A DNA stretch of 64,000 nt from Limnohabitans planktonicus II-D5 (GTDB lineage Bacteria; Pseudomonadota; Gammaproteobacteria; Burkholderiales; Burkholderiaceae_C): NCBI RefSeq assembly GCF_001270065.2, contig NZ_LFYT02000001.1, positions 248,001-312,000 on the forward strand, given 5' to 3'. This document shows positions 55,869 to 64,000 of the stretch, in pieces; the stretch's first letter is position 1; every line of letters starts with the position of its first letter. The notes beneath the pieces were generated by a model that was given only the letters and a program-made list of their open reading frames with translations, did no database searches and had not been told where the DNA came from. Both the position numbers and the translations under genes were made by a program.

Positions 55869-57563
55869 ATGCACACCCCCAGCACCGAAGCCCGCCCTTC
55901 GCTCTATTACAACTACCAGGTCTTCAAGCCCTGGTTGCCCTCGGCACACCCCGCACAAGACCGCCAAAAGGTCGTGATCGTCGGCGCAGGCCCCGCCGGC
56001 ATGGTCACTGCGCTGGAGCTGGCCCGTCACGGCGTGCCCAGCGTGGTGTTGTCAGCCGAGTTGCAGCTCTCGCAAGGCAGCCGGGCGATTTGCTTCACCC
56101 GCCGCTCGATGGAAATCCTGCAGCAAGTCGGCGTGGCCGACCGCATGACGGCGGGCGGCCTGCCTTGGCGCTTTGGCAACTCTTATTACCGGGGCCAGCG
56201 CGTGTTCCGCATGGAAGCGCCGCACGACCCCGATGACCGGTTTTTCCCGATCATCAATGTGCAGCAGCAGTTCATGGAGGAGTACCTGCACGATGCTTGC
56301 CAAGCGAATCCGCTGATCGACTTCCGTTGGGGCAACAAGCTGGAAAAAATTGACCAGATGGACGGCTTTGCCGTGCTGGAAGTCGACACCCCCGAAGGCC
56401 CCTACACACTGGAGAGCGACTGGGTGGTGGCCGCCGACGGGGGCCGCTCAGGTCTGCGCAGCGCCATGAACCTGCAGATGGAAGGCGCGTCTTACGAAGG
56501 CTTTTTCGTGATCGCCGACATCCAAATCGACCTGCCTTACCCCACCGAGCGCCTGGCCTTTTTTGACCCCGAGTGGAACCCCGGCAACACCATCTTGATG
56601 CACCGCGAACCCCATGGCATCTGGCGCGTGGACTACCAGCTGCCCCCGGGCGAAACGCCCGAAGAAGCACTGCGCCCCGAATCGCTCAAGGCCCGCATCG
56701 ACGCGCAACTGGCGATGATCGGCCACGCAGGGCTCAATTGGGAGATGGACTGGTCTTCGGTCTATTCGGCGCGCACGCTCACCTTGCCTGACTTTGTGCA
56801 CGGCAGCGTGATCTTCACGGGCGATGCGGCGCACCTGCTGCCCATCTTTGGTGTGCGCGGAGCCAACACCGCTTTCCAGGATGCGCAGTCGCTGGGCTGG
56901 CATCTGGCCTTTGTCGTCAAGGGCCTGGCAAGCACAAAGCTGCTGGCCAACCACAGCGCCGAGCGCGTGGGCGCAGCCCGCGAGATCATCACCGAAGCGG
57001 GCAAAAGCACCCGCTTCATGGCCCCACCCAGCCCCGGTTTCAGGTTGCTGCGCGACGCGGTCTTGTCGCTCTCGCTCACGCAAGCGTTCGTGAGACCGCT
57101 TTACCACTGGCGCACCTCGCGGCCCCACGAGTACACCCACTCCCAGCTCAACAGCATGGGTGACGACAACGGCCTGTTCAAGAGCGGCCCGGCGCACGGC
57201 GCACCGCCGCAAAACGTGCGTTTGGCTGCGAACGACTTTCTGCTCGACCACCTGGGCGGCGGCTTCGACCTGCTGTATTTCACCGATACCGCATTGCCCG
57301 AGGCACTGCAACAAGTGATCAGCGCAGCGCGTGCAACAGGCATACCCCTCACGGTGACCGCCGTGGGTGCGGCCCAAGCTGTGGCCGGGGCCGACCAGTA
57401 CTTGCCCGACGCCGATGGCCACCTGCGCCAGCGCTACGGTGTGCCTGCCAACGGCGGCGCGTATTTGCTGCGCCCCGACCAGCACGTTTGTGCGCGCTGG
57501 ATCACCCTCGACGCCACACGCCTGCAAGCCGCACTGACCACCGCCTTGCCGCGAGGTCAATAA
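55869..57563 (+). CDS. FAD-dependent aromatic monooxygenase
   Basis: Class A flavoprotein hydroxylase. The 564-residue product has the dinucleotide fold VVIVGAGPAGMVTALELARH near 35-54, the DG motif ESDWVVAADGGRSGLRSAM and the GD motif VIFTGDAAHLLPIFGVRGAN, with a C-terminal thioredoxin-like region. It resembles MhpA/phenol-hydroxylase-type enzymes acting on phenolic acids. The neighbouring fumarylacetoacetase makes a hydroxylase leading to homogentisate or a related hydroquinone plausible, but the substrate is not shown. ATG 55869 is used. Confidence 0.9.
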   Translation: MHTPSTEARPSLYYNYQVFKPWLPSAHPAQDRQKVVIVGAGPAGMVTALELARHGVPSVVLSAELQLSQGSRAICFTRRSMEILQQVGVADRMTAGGLPWRFGNSYYRGQRVFRMEAPHDPDDRFFPIINVQQQFMEEYLHDACQANPLIDFRWGNKLEKIDQMDGFAVLEVDTPEGPYTLESDWVVAADGGRSGLRSAMNLQMEGASYEGFFVIADIQIDLPYPTERLAFFDPEWNPGNTILMHREPHGIWRVDYQLPPGETPEEALRPESLKARIDAQLAMIGHAGLNWEMDWSSVYSARTLTLPDFVHGSVIFTGDAAHLLPIFGVRGANTAFQDAQSLGWHLAFVVKGLASTKLLANHSAERVGAAREIITEAGKSTRFMAPPSPGFRLLRDAVLSLSLTQAFVRPLYHWRTSRPHEYTHSQLNSMGDDNGLFKSGPAHGAPPQNVRLAANDFLLDHLGGGFDLLYFTDTALPEALQQVISAARATGIPLTVTAVGAAQAVAGADQYLPDADGHLRQRYGVPANGGAYLLRPDQHVCARWITLDATRLQAALTTALPRGQ

Positions 57564-57572
57564 GGACAAACA

Positions 57573-57692
57573 ATGTTCACACTGGATGAAGCAAAGAAAT
57601 TCATGAGGTCTGAGCCTGTAGGAGCTTGCCCTGCAAGCGATGACTCGCGGTCCGCGCGCGTCCATCGCCAGCAGGGCTGGCTCCTACAATGA
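57573..57692 (+). pseudogene. Truncated gene start running into a repeat
   Basis: A ribosome site AAGGA is followed by ATG and MFTLDEAKKFMRSEP; the frame then enters the palindromic repeat at 57617 and stops at 57692 after 39 codons. The first dozen codons look like a real N-terminus cut off by the repeat. The leader CAATAAGGACAAACA is identical to the one before the DUF2783 gene. Confidence 0.4.
57617..57688 (+). repeat. Second palindromic repeat class, copy 1
   Basis: TGTAGGAGC at one end and GCTCCTACA at the other form a long inverted pair with inner GCCCTGC/GCAGGGC arms. It is distinct from the GTCGG family. Confidence 0.8.
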
Positions 57693-57784
57693 ATATGCAT
57701 TCACACCCATCGCAGACCTCAGCAGAATAAAACCCCAACGATGCTGAAGCATTTTGCTGCACGGGGATGCATTGGAGCTGATGT

Positions 57785-57857
57785 TGCAGGTGCTTGCCCT
57801 GCTAGCGAAAAGCCAGCGGCCCACAAGCGCACATCGCCAGCAGGGCTGGCTCCTACA
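57785..57857 (+). repeat. Second palindromic repeat class, copy 2
   Basis: TGCAGGTGC opens and GCTCCTACA closes, with GCCCTGC/GCAGGGC arms. The right half is nearly identical to copy 1 (catcgccagcagggctggct); the left half has drifted. The rest of 57564-57917 holds no intact gene. Confidence 0.8.
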
Positions 57858-57917
57858 AAGAATTTCCCTTCATGCCCATGACAGCCTTCAGCAGGCCTGA
57901 ACAATAAGGACAAACAC

Positions 57918-58106
57918 ATGACTAACTCAGCACTCACCATCGGCGGCCTCGAAACCGTCTACGACGCACTGGCCACGGCCATTGACCAAGCGGGCGCTGA
58001 CAAGGCGCAGTTGTTCCTCGTCAAACTCGCGCTGCTCAACGCCAACGCCCTGGCCGACGAAACCCTGTTCCAGCAGCAGATCACTGCTGCCCTGCAAGAC
58101 CTCTGA
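57918..58106 (+). CDS. DUF2783 small protein
   Basis: The 62-residue product (LETVYDALATAIDQAGADKA, then LVKLALLNANALADETLFQQ) fits the DUF2783 family of short helical proteins that sit beside FAD-dependent aromatic oxygenases. Function is unknown. AAGGA precedes the ATG by 9 bases. It lies between the monooxygenase and VOC genes on the same strand. Confidence 0.75.
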   Translation: MTNSALTIGGLETVYDALATAIDQAGADKAQLFLVKLALLNANALADETLFQQQITAALQDL

Positions 58107-58135
58107 TCCACCATCCCATTCACCAGGAGAAACCC

Positions 58136-58672
58136 ATGCTCGTTCAATCCGTTCACCACGTCGCCTACCGCTGCAAAGACGCAAAAGAAACCGTCGAGTG
58201 GTACCAAAAGCACCTCGACATGAAATTCGTTTTGGCCATCGCCGAAAACGAAGTGCCTTCTACCAAAGCGCCCGACCCCTACATGCACGTCTTTCTGGAT
58301 GCGGGCCACGGCAATGTGCTGGCATTCTTTGAGCTGCCCAGCCAACCGCCGATGGACCGCGACCAAAACACCCCCGCCTGGGTGCAGCACTTGGCGCTGA
58401 AAGTCGATTCCATGGAAACACTGCTGGCGGCCAAAGACAAGCTGGTAGCTGGGGGTGTCGATGTGCTCGGCCCGGTTGACCACACCATCTTCAAGAGCAT
58501 CTATTTCTTTGACCCGAGCGGCCACCGCCTGGAGCTGGCCGCCGACTGCGGCACGCCCGAGATGATGAAAAAGCTCGACGAGGTGAAGTGGGACATGCTC
58601 GAAGAGTGGAGCCAAACCAAGCGCGCGCCCCAACACGCCGCCTGGATGCATGATGGCAGCATGGCCTCTTGA
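58136..58672 (+). CDS. VOC-family (glyoxalase-like) protein
   Basis: The 178-residue single VOC module has strand motifs VHHVAYRCKDAKETVEWYQK, VQHLALKVDSMETLLAAKD and KSIYFFDPSGHRLELAAD. These supply candidate metal ligands (His near 8, His near 84 and Glu near 135). Members include glyoxalases, isomerases and extradiol dioxygenases. In this cluster a ring-cleavage or isomerase role is possible but not decided. AGGAG lies just before the ATG. Confidence 0.87.
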   Translation: MLVQSVHHVAYRCKDAKETVEWYQKHLDMKFVLAIAENEVPSTKAPDPYMHVFLDAGHGNVLAFFELPSQPPMDRDQNTPAWVQHLALKVDSMETLLAAKDKLVAGGVDVLGPVDHTIFKSIYFFDPSGHRLELAADCGTPEMMKKLDEVKWDMLEEWSQTKRAPQHAAWMHDGSMAS

Positions 58673-58738
58673 AGACTTTCACGCGCCCGATTCCGATCAC
58701 GCCTGAACACACACGACTTGCGCAACTCAACAACTGCC

Positions 58739-60064
58739 ATGACCTTCCTGAACGAAACCCACGACCCCAAACACCAGAGCTGGGTGGCCTCGGCCAACGC
58801 TGCAGGTACCGACTTCCCGATCCAGAACCTGCCATTTGCGGTGTTCCGCCGCAAGGGCTCTGGGGAAACATTCCGGGGCGGCGTGGCCATTGGCGACCAG
58901 ATCCTGGACCTGGCGGCTCTCGCCCAATCAGGCGTGCTGACAGGCGAAGCTGCTGCTGCCGCGCAAGCGGGCGCACAAGACAAGCTCAACGCGCTCATGG
59001 CACTGGGCACATCGGCATGGAGCGCCCTGCGCCTGGCCCTGTCACGCGCCCTGCGTGAAGGATCAGCTGACCAGGCCACCCTGCAAAGCTGCCTCGTGCC
59101 CCAAGCCGAAGCCGAATACGACGTGCCCGCCCGCATTGGCGACTACACCGACTTCTACACCTCGGTCTACCACGCGACCAACATCGGCAAGCAATTCCGC
59201 CCCGACAACCCGCTGCTGCCCAACTACAAATGGGTGCCTATTGGATACCACGGCCGCGCGTCCAGCATCGGCGTGTCGGGCCAGCAGTTCCGCCGCCCGG
59301 TGGGCCAGACCATGCCACCCGGTGCCACCGAACCGGCGTTCGGCCCCTGCAAGCGACTGGACATTGAACTGGAGTTGGGCATCTTCATCGGCAGCGGCAA
59401 CGCGCTGGGCGATGCAGTGGACATAAACGAAGCCGAAGACCATGTGTTCGGCATCTGTCTGCTCAACGACTGGTCGGCGCGTGACATTCAAGGCTGGGAA
59501 TACCAGCCACTCGGCCCCTTCCTGGCCAAGAACTTTGCCTCCACCGTGTCGCCCTGGGTCGTCACACTCGAAGCACTGGCCCCTTACCGCGTGGCCTTCA
59601 CCCGGCCCGAGGGCGACCCGCAGCCCATGGCCTACCTGGACTCCCCCGCCAACCGAGCAGAAGGCGCGTTCGACATCCAGCTGCAGGTGGGCCTGCAAAC
59701 GCCCAAGATGCGTGCAGACGGCCAGGCCGACGCCAACATCTGCCGCACCAGCTACCGCCACGCCTACTGGACGGTGGCGCAAATGCTCACGCACCACACA
59801 GTGAACGGCTGCAACCTCCAGCCAGGCGACCTGCTGGGCAGCGGCACCCTCTCTGGCCCCACGCTTGACCAAGCAGGTGCCCTGATTGAGCTGACCACGG
59901 GCGGCAAGAACCCGATCGCCCTGCCCAATGGCGAGCAGCGCACCTGGCTGGAAGACGGCGACAGCGTGGTGCTGCGCGGCTGGTGCGAAAAAGCGGGCGC
60001 TGCACGGATTGGCTTTGGCGAGTGTGTGGGCACGGTGCTGCCAGCGCGGGCGCTCAAGGGCTGA
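58739..60064 (+). CDS. fahA: Fumarylacetoacetase
   Basis: Splits fumarylacetoacetate to fumarate and acetoacetate, the last step of homogentisate breakdown. The 441-residue product has the FAA_hydrolase N-terminal domain and IGDYTDFYTSVYHATNIGKQ (catalytic Asp/His region, cited in part). It also has YHGRASSIGVSG, DIELELGIFIG and LLNDWSARDIQGWEYQPLGP. Length fits true fumarylacetoacetase rather than the short FAH proteins. Start ATG 58739. It ends the cluster; REPs follow. Confidence 0.94.
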   Translation: MTFLNETHDPKHQSWVASANAAGTDFPIQNLPFAVFRRKGSGETFRGGVAIGDQILDLAALAQSGVLTGEAAAAAQAGAQDKLNALMALGTSAWSALRLALSRALREGSADQATLQSCLVPQAEAEYDVPARIGDYTDFYTSVYHATNIGKQFRPDNPLLPNYKWVPIGYHGRASSIGVSGQQFRRPVGQTMPPGATEPAFGPCKRLDIELELGIFIGSGNALGDAVDINEAEDHVFGICLLNDWSARDIQGWEYQPLGPFLAKNFASTVSPWVVTLEALAPYRVAFTRPEGDPQPMAYLDSPANRAEGAFDIQLQVGLQTPKMRADGQADANICRTSYRHAYWTVAQMLTHHTVNGCNLQPGDLLGSGTLSGPTLDQAGALIELTTGGKNPIALPNGEQRTWLEDGDSVVLRGWCEKAGAARIGFGECVGTVLPARALKG

Positions 60065-60123
60065 ACGGGGAAGCCTTTCAAGCTTCGCTTGACCTATCGA
60101 TCGGGCACGCCAAAGTCTGAAAC

Positions 60124-60541
60124 GTCGGGGCTGAAGCCGCCGACCTACAACAGCCTTTGCATTGATCTCGCAGGTCGGTACTCGCAGACTCCGACATGAT
60201 GGGTTACGGCACAGGCCCCATGTCGGGGTCTTTGACCGCCGACCTACAACATCTTTGAACACTTCGCAGGTCGGTACTCGCAGAGTCCGACATGCTGGCT
60301 TTGTGCACAAGCCCCTGTCGGGGTCTTCGACCGCCGACCTGCAACATCTTTTGCATTGATCTCGTAGGTCGGTACTCGAAGAGTCCGACATGATGGGTTG
60401 CGGCACATACCCATGTCGGGGTCTTTGACCGCCGCCCTGCAACATCTTTTGCATTGATCTCGTAGGTCGGTACTCGCAGAGTCCCACATGATGGATTGCG
60501 GCACAGGCCCCTGTCAGGGTCTTTGACCGCCGCCCTGCAAC
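60124..60541 (+). repeat. REP cluster after fahA, 95-98-bp period
   Basis: One GGCT/AGCC hairpin at 60124 is followed by alternating ACTC/GAGT (opposite sense) and GGTC/GACC hairpins. The latter have heads at 60222, 60317, 60415 and 60513. Linkers share caacatctttt gcattgatctc. The last copies have lost symmetry (GTCAG head, GCCGCCCTGC tail), a decay gradient away from the gene. Confidence 0.93.
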
Positions 60542-60561
60542 AGCTTTGCGCATTGAAAACG

Positions 60562-60771
60562 TCAAAGGGCAGAACCAATAAGCTGATCGGGCCCCTCATC
60601 CGCAATCAGCCGCTCAATGGCTGCACCCCTGGCCTGGATCAACGCTTTTCCATCGCCACGGATGTGTCCGCAAAAGTCCGGGCATATCGCCACCCAGCCA
60701 CCGACCTCCAAGAGGTCCAGCACACCGTACACGGCCAGATCAACGAGCCCATTGCTGCCAAGACCTGCATC
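60562..60771 (-). pseudogene. Coding-like remnant without a start codon
   Basis: The minus strand keeps a 69-codon frame between stops reading GLVDLAVYGVLDLLEVGGWV, then GDGKALIQARGAAIERLIAD and EGPDQLIGSAL. It looks like genuine protein but has no ATG and I do not recognise the family. The rest of 60565-61207 is AT-rich toward the OmpA gene and shows no other gene I can support. Confidence 0.3.
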
Positions 60772-61207
60772 TCATGGATGCTCTTTTTTGTGCTGCCGCA
60801 TGACTTGCTTGTGCCTCTCTTATTCCTGCGCCCGTGCCAGTTAGCTCACGGCTTTTCACCTGATGGTGGCTGTCCATCCAGAGCACTTTGTCTTGACCTG
60901 ACGGAATCTGTTTCGCCTTTGCAGTTGCCATCCGCACGGCTGTTGATTGCCATGAAAAGAAGAAATTTTTACTCCAAATTGCATCACTTCCTCCAATTTT
61001 AGTAATTTCATTTCTTTTTAATCGCATTTGATCACATCTTGTAATTAAAAGTAACTTTAGATTTAAAAATAGCAATGCAAGAATAGAATTACGACAATAA
61101 TGACTTAAAAATTACTAATTCGACATTGTTGAGTTAGAAAATTATTTTTAGGCACAAAAACATTTAAATCACCGAGATATCGCTCGAATTTTCCAGAGAA
61201 ATGACGA

Positions 61208-62281
61208 ATGAACAATAAAGATTTATTAAAAACACCAAAAAAATCGACAATATTTTCGGTGCTGCATCTTGCTTTAGCCCCTTTGTTCGTCATTCATGGT
61301 GTGCTGATGGTGTCTTGGGCGCATGCGCAAATGTCACCTGCGACCAGCATCAGCCGAGCCGACAGCAAAACCCATCCCTTGGAATTGGGGAACCCGTTTG
61401 AAATGCCTGGCCCTGTGGACAAGCAGAAAACCCGTTTGATTTTTTACAGGTCAGCGACTTCCCATTTCAAAGGCGGCAGCACCGTTTACTTCAACGGCAT
61501 GTACCACGCGACACTGTCACGCAACGCCTACACCAGCTTGTGCGTCAGCCCTGGCGTTGGGACGATTGGGATCAAAGCCGTCATGGTGGGCGCACCGAGC
61601 AAAACCAGCCTGGACAGCAACACTGCAGTCGAGATGCAAGGTGGGTACAACCAATACATCCGAGTCATCGAGGACCAAAACATCCAGGTGATTGAGACAG
61701 TCAAAGAGCAAGAGGCCCTGGCAGAGCTGATCACAAGTCGAGCGCAAATCCATACCCTCTCTCGCGTCGTGCCCGTGCAAATGTGCAACAGCACGGCAGA
61801 TCAAGCAGCGGTCACCAATGAAGTTGCACCAACACCCAAGTCAACACCAACACCAGCCCCAGTTGCCCCAAAGGCTCTTGCCAACGTTTCGGTGCAAAAC
61901 ATCACATTGGGTACTGACGCTTTGTTTGCGTTTGCAGGTGCTGACCGCAAAGCGCTGGGGGCACAGGGGCACATCGCGTTGGACAACTTGATTGCCAACG
62001 TCAAGGCCAACTACAGCAGCATTGAACGCATTCATGTGCTCGGCTATGCAGACCCGATTGGGGAAGCACAAGTCAATGATCGCTTGGCCAGTGTGAGGGC
62101 ACAAACCGTGCGCGAATACCTCAAAGAAAACGGGCTTCAATCGACCCTCATCACGTCGGAGGGCCGCGGCTCCAACGCCCTGGTTGTTGCCACTTGCGGG
62201 CGTCTGGCGCAAGCCGAAGACATTGCCTGTAACGCCCCCAACCGGCGTGTCAAGGTCGTGATCAGTGGGGTCATGCGCTAA
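61208..62281 (+). CDS. Secreted OmpA-domain protein
   Basis: The 357-residue product has a long signal peptide (FSVLHLALAPLFVIHGVLMV to AHA, cleaved near residue 40) and an N-terminal beta-rich domain of unknown family (LIFYRSATSHFKGGSTVYFN). A Pro/Thr linker lies at about 206-222. The C-terminal OmpA peptidoglycan-binding domain has IERIHVLGYADPIGEAQVND and RAQTVREYLKENGL. It probably anchors something to the cell wall. It precedes the giant adhesin on the same strand by 120 bases, so it may serve adhesin secretion or display. Confidence 0.88.
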   Translation: MNNKDLLKTPKKSTIFSVLHLALAPLFVIHGVLMVSWAHAQMSPATSISRADSKTHPLELGNPFEMPGPVDKQKTRLIFYRSATSHFKGGSTVYFNGMYHATLSRNAYTSLCVSPGVGTIGIKAVMVGAPSKTSLDSNTAVEMQGGYNQYIRVIEDQNIQVIETVKEQEALAELITSRAQIHTLSRVVPVQMCNSTADQAAVTNEVAPTPKSTPTPAPVAPKALANVSVQNITLGTDALFAFAGADRKALGAQGHIALDNLIANVKANYSSIERIHVLGYADPIGEAQVNDRLASVRAQTVREYLKENGLQSTLITSEGRGSNALVVATCGRLAQAEDIACNAPNRRVKVVISGVMR

Positions 62282-62401
62282 AGCCTTGACGCCTGCACAG
62301 ACCTGAAAACCACACGTTCATCCATCAGTGACAAGGCATGCGCGGGCGAATAACGCCAGCGCACGGGTCAAGTCATGAAGCCCCCTCAAAGAGATCCCCA
62401 A

Positions 62402-64000
62402 ATGACTCACAAATTCAAAGTTCTGATCAAAACCGCAAGAGCAGACGGCAACCCAGTACTGGAAGTTGAACAAGGTGCAGCCAGCAAGGGTCAAGTGCTT
62501 CGCATCAAAGCCATAGCGGGTGACAAATACCAGCTGCAAGAAGAGGGCAAAGGACAGGGATTGGCACCTGAAAGCATCCAGGTCAAGCGGGTTGGCAAGC
62601 ACCTGCACATCCTGTTCACAGGCAGTCTCGAAGCAGACTTGATCATTGAGGACTATTACGAAGTCAATTCCGAGGGATATAACGGCATCATTGGCCAGGC
62701 AGAAAATGGCAATTTCTACGAATACCTGACGCAAGACCCGAACGAAGAAGGTCTCATCGGGCGCTTGGAGGATGGCAGCGAGGCCGTCGAGCAAGCCTTG
62801 GGCGGCATGGAAGTCAGTGGCACGGGGGCTTTTATGGGTGTGGCGCTGACTGCATTCAACCCTTTGCTGGCAGGCTTTGGTCTGGTCACGACAGGCGCGG
62901 TTATCGCTGATGCTGCAAACGGCACCACCGCAAAAACCAACATGGCCCCGTCAGCGCCCATCGCACGGCTTGACCCCAGCAGCGACAGCGGCACCCAGGG
63001 TGACAAAACCACCAAGGACACCACGCCCACCCTGAGCGGCAGCGGCACGCCTGGCGATGTCATCACCATCAAGGATGCCAAAGGCAATGTCATCGGCACC
63101 GCCGTCGTGGCTGCCAACGGCAGCTGGGCCATCACGCCCACCACACCGCTGCCCGAAGGCCTGAACAACCTGGCTGTGACTGCCACCGACCCCACAGGCA
63201 ACACCAGCGCACCCACCGCACTGCCCATCACCATCGACACCACGCCCCCAGCAACCACCGGCGCAAGTGCCCTGTCTGCCGTGCTCGACCGCAGCAGCGA
63301 CAGCGGCACCCTGGGTGACACAACCACCAACGACACCACGCCTACTTTGAGCGGCACAGGCACGCCCGGCGACACCGTCACCATCAAAGACGCTGCAGGC
63401 AGCCTGATCGGTACCGCCACTGTGCTGGCCAACGGCACCTGGTCCATCACGCCCACCACAGCACTGACCGCTGGCATCAAGCCACTGGTCGTCACCGCCA
63501 CCGACCCGGCAGGCAACACCACCGCCAGCACACCGCTGGTGCTCGTCATCTCGGTCGACACCGCTGGCCCTGCCGCCCCCCTGGCCAACTTGGCCCCCGA
63601 AAGCGACAGCGGCACCAAGGGTGACAAAACCACCAACGACAACACCCCCACCATCGACGGCACCGGCACGCCCGGTGACACCATCACCCTCAAGGCACCC
63701 GACGGCACCGTGCTCGGCACCGCCGTGGTCACCGCCAACGGCACCTGGTCCGTCACGCCCACCACACCGCTGCCCAACGGCCTGAACAACCTGGCCGTCA
63801 CCGCCACCGACCCCACAGGCAACACCAGCACACCCACCACACTGCCTATCACCATCGACACCACACCACCCGCAGCGCCAGCGGCCGTGCTCGACCCGAC
63901 CAGTGACAGCGGCAAAAAGCTCGACAGCACCACCAGCGACAACACGCCCACACTCAGTGGCACTGGCACGCCCGGTGACACCATCACCATCAAAGACCCC
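62402..64000 (+). CDS. Giant Ig-repeat adhesin, 5' part (runs off the window)
   Basis: A frame of 533 codons is open to the window edge. The N-terminal 180 residues (MTHKFKVLIKTARADGNPVL; HLHILFTGSLEADLIIEDYY) have a BapA-type prefix character, with a hydrophobic segment at about 140-165. Repeats of about 100 residues follow, beginning LDPSSDSGTQGDKTT (62969), LDRSSDSGTLGDTTT (63284), LAPESDSGTKGDKTT (63590) and LDPTSDSGKKLDSTT (63890). Each contains TPTLSGTGTPGD and TATDPTGNT, typical of bacterial Ig-like domains in type I-secreted biofilm adhesins. There is no Sec signal. The C-terminus is not seen. Confidence 0.88.
   Translation, partial: MTHKFKVLIKTARADGNPVLEVEQGAASKGQVLRIKAIAGDKYQLQEEGKGQGLAPESIQVKRVGKHLHILFTGSLEADLIIEDYYEVNSEGYNGIIGQAENGNFYEYLTQDPNEEGLIGRLEDGSEAVEQALGGMEVSGTGAFMGVALTAFNPLLAGFGLVTTGAVIADAANGTTAKTNMAPSAPIARLDPSSDSGTQGDKTTKDTTPTLSGSGTPGDVITIKDAKGNVIGTAVVAANGSWAITPTTPLPEGLNNLAVTATDPTGNTSAPTALPITIDTTPPATTGASALSAVLDRSSDSGTLGDTTTNDTTPTLSGTGTPGDTVTIKDAAGSLIGTATVLANGTWSITPTTALTAGIKPLVVTATDPAGNTTASTPLVLVISVDTAGPAAPLANLAPESDSGTKGDKTTNDNTPTIDGTGTPGDTITLKAPDGTVLGTAVVTANGTWSVTPTTPLPNGLNNLAVTATDPTGNTSTPTTLPITIDTTPPAAPAAVLDPTSDSGKKLDSTTSDNTPTLSGTGTPGDTITIKDP

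Noticed and set aside
62716..63993. 425-codon minus-strand frame rich in Val, Ser and Gly
   Set aside because: It is the antisense of the Thr/Gly/Asp-rich Ig repeats, kept open by repeat codon usage. The plus-strand frame has a start, a prefix domain and recognised repeats.

Overview
The window looks like a chromosomal segment of a betaproteobacterium of the order Burkholderiales, most likely family Comamonadaceae (Limnohabitans/Rhodoferax/Hydrogenophaga type). This is inferred from protein character, the folC-dedD-cvpA-purF-metZ order, a GcvA-like LysR regulator and aromatic-degradation genes. No species can be named from sequence alone.

Bases 1-16100 hold a flagellar block: flagellin fliC behind a sigma-28 promoter, fliD-fliS-fliT, fliE on the opposite strand, then an overlapping run fliF-G-H-I-J-K-L-M-N-O-P-Q-R. 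Upstream of fliC lies the decayed remnant of another flagellin, and fliK carries an in-frame 654-bp internal duplication. The block is visibly lower in G+C than the rest. It is followed on the minus strand by a small soluble histidine kinase and a NarL-type response regulator, then about 0.9 kb in which no gene was recognised.

Bases 18500-43000 are mostly housekeeping genes at higher G+C. They include prfB (with its programmed +1 frameshift), pepN, fbp and tRNA-Thr as one minus-strand unit. After these come an alpha/beta hydrolase divergent from an acyl-CoA synthetase, tas, ybaK, plsY, yajQ and murB. A small accessory insert holds an unknown protein and a toxin-antitoxin pair. Then come ppnP-argG, a glycine-zipper protein, an ArsC-like reductase, folC-dedD-cvpA-purF-metZ, gltX and tRNAs Ala, Glu and Asp.

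Bases 43400-61200 are more plastic. A broken tyrosine recombinase lies just past tRNA-Asp, followed by a thioesterase and an IS3-family element. Next are an omega-amino-acid:pyruvate aminotransferase, a filamentous-hemagglutinin fragment, a Cys-rich lipoprotein, purU, a LysR regulator and a glcD-like oxidase. A REP-associated tyrosine transposase (RAYT) comes next, then a MarR-FAD monooxygenase-DUF2783-VOC-fumarylacetoacetase cluster for aromatic catabolism. Nearly every intergenic gap here holds copies of one palindromic REP family, and 70-bp REP pairs flank the RAYT gene on both sides.

Bases 61200-64000 encode a secreted OmpA-domain protein and the start of a giant Ig-repeat adhesin that runs off the window.

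The most noteworthy system is the RAYT/REP set. Its hairpins keep a GTAG head and a GTCGG/CCGAC outer stem, while the inner stem occurs in three compensatory versions, arranged as singles, inverted pairs and a perfect 123-bp tandem array.
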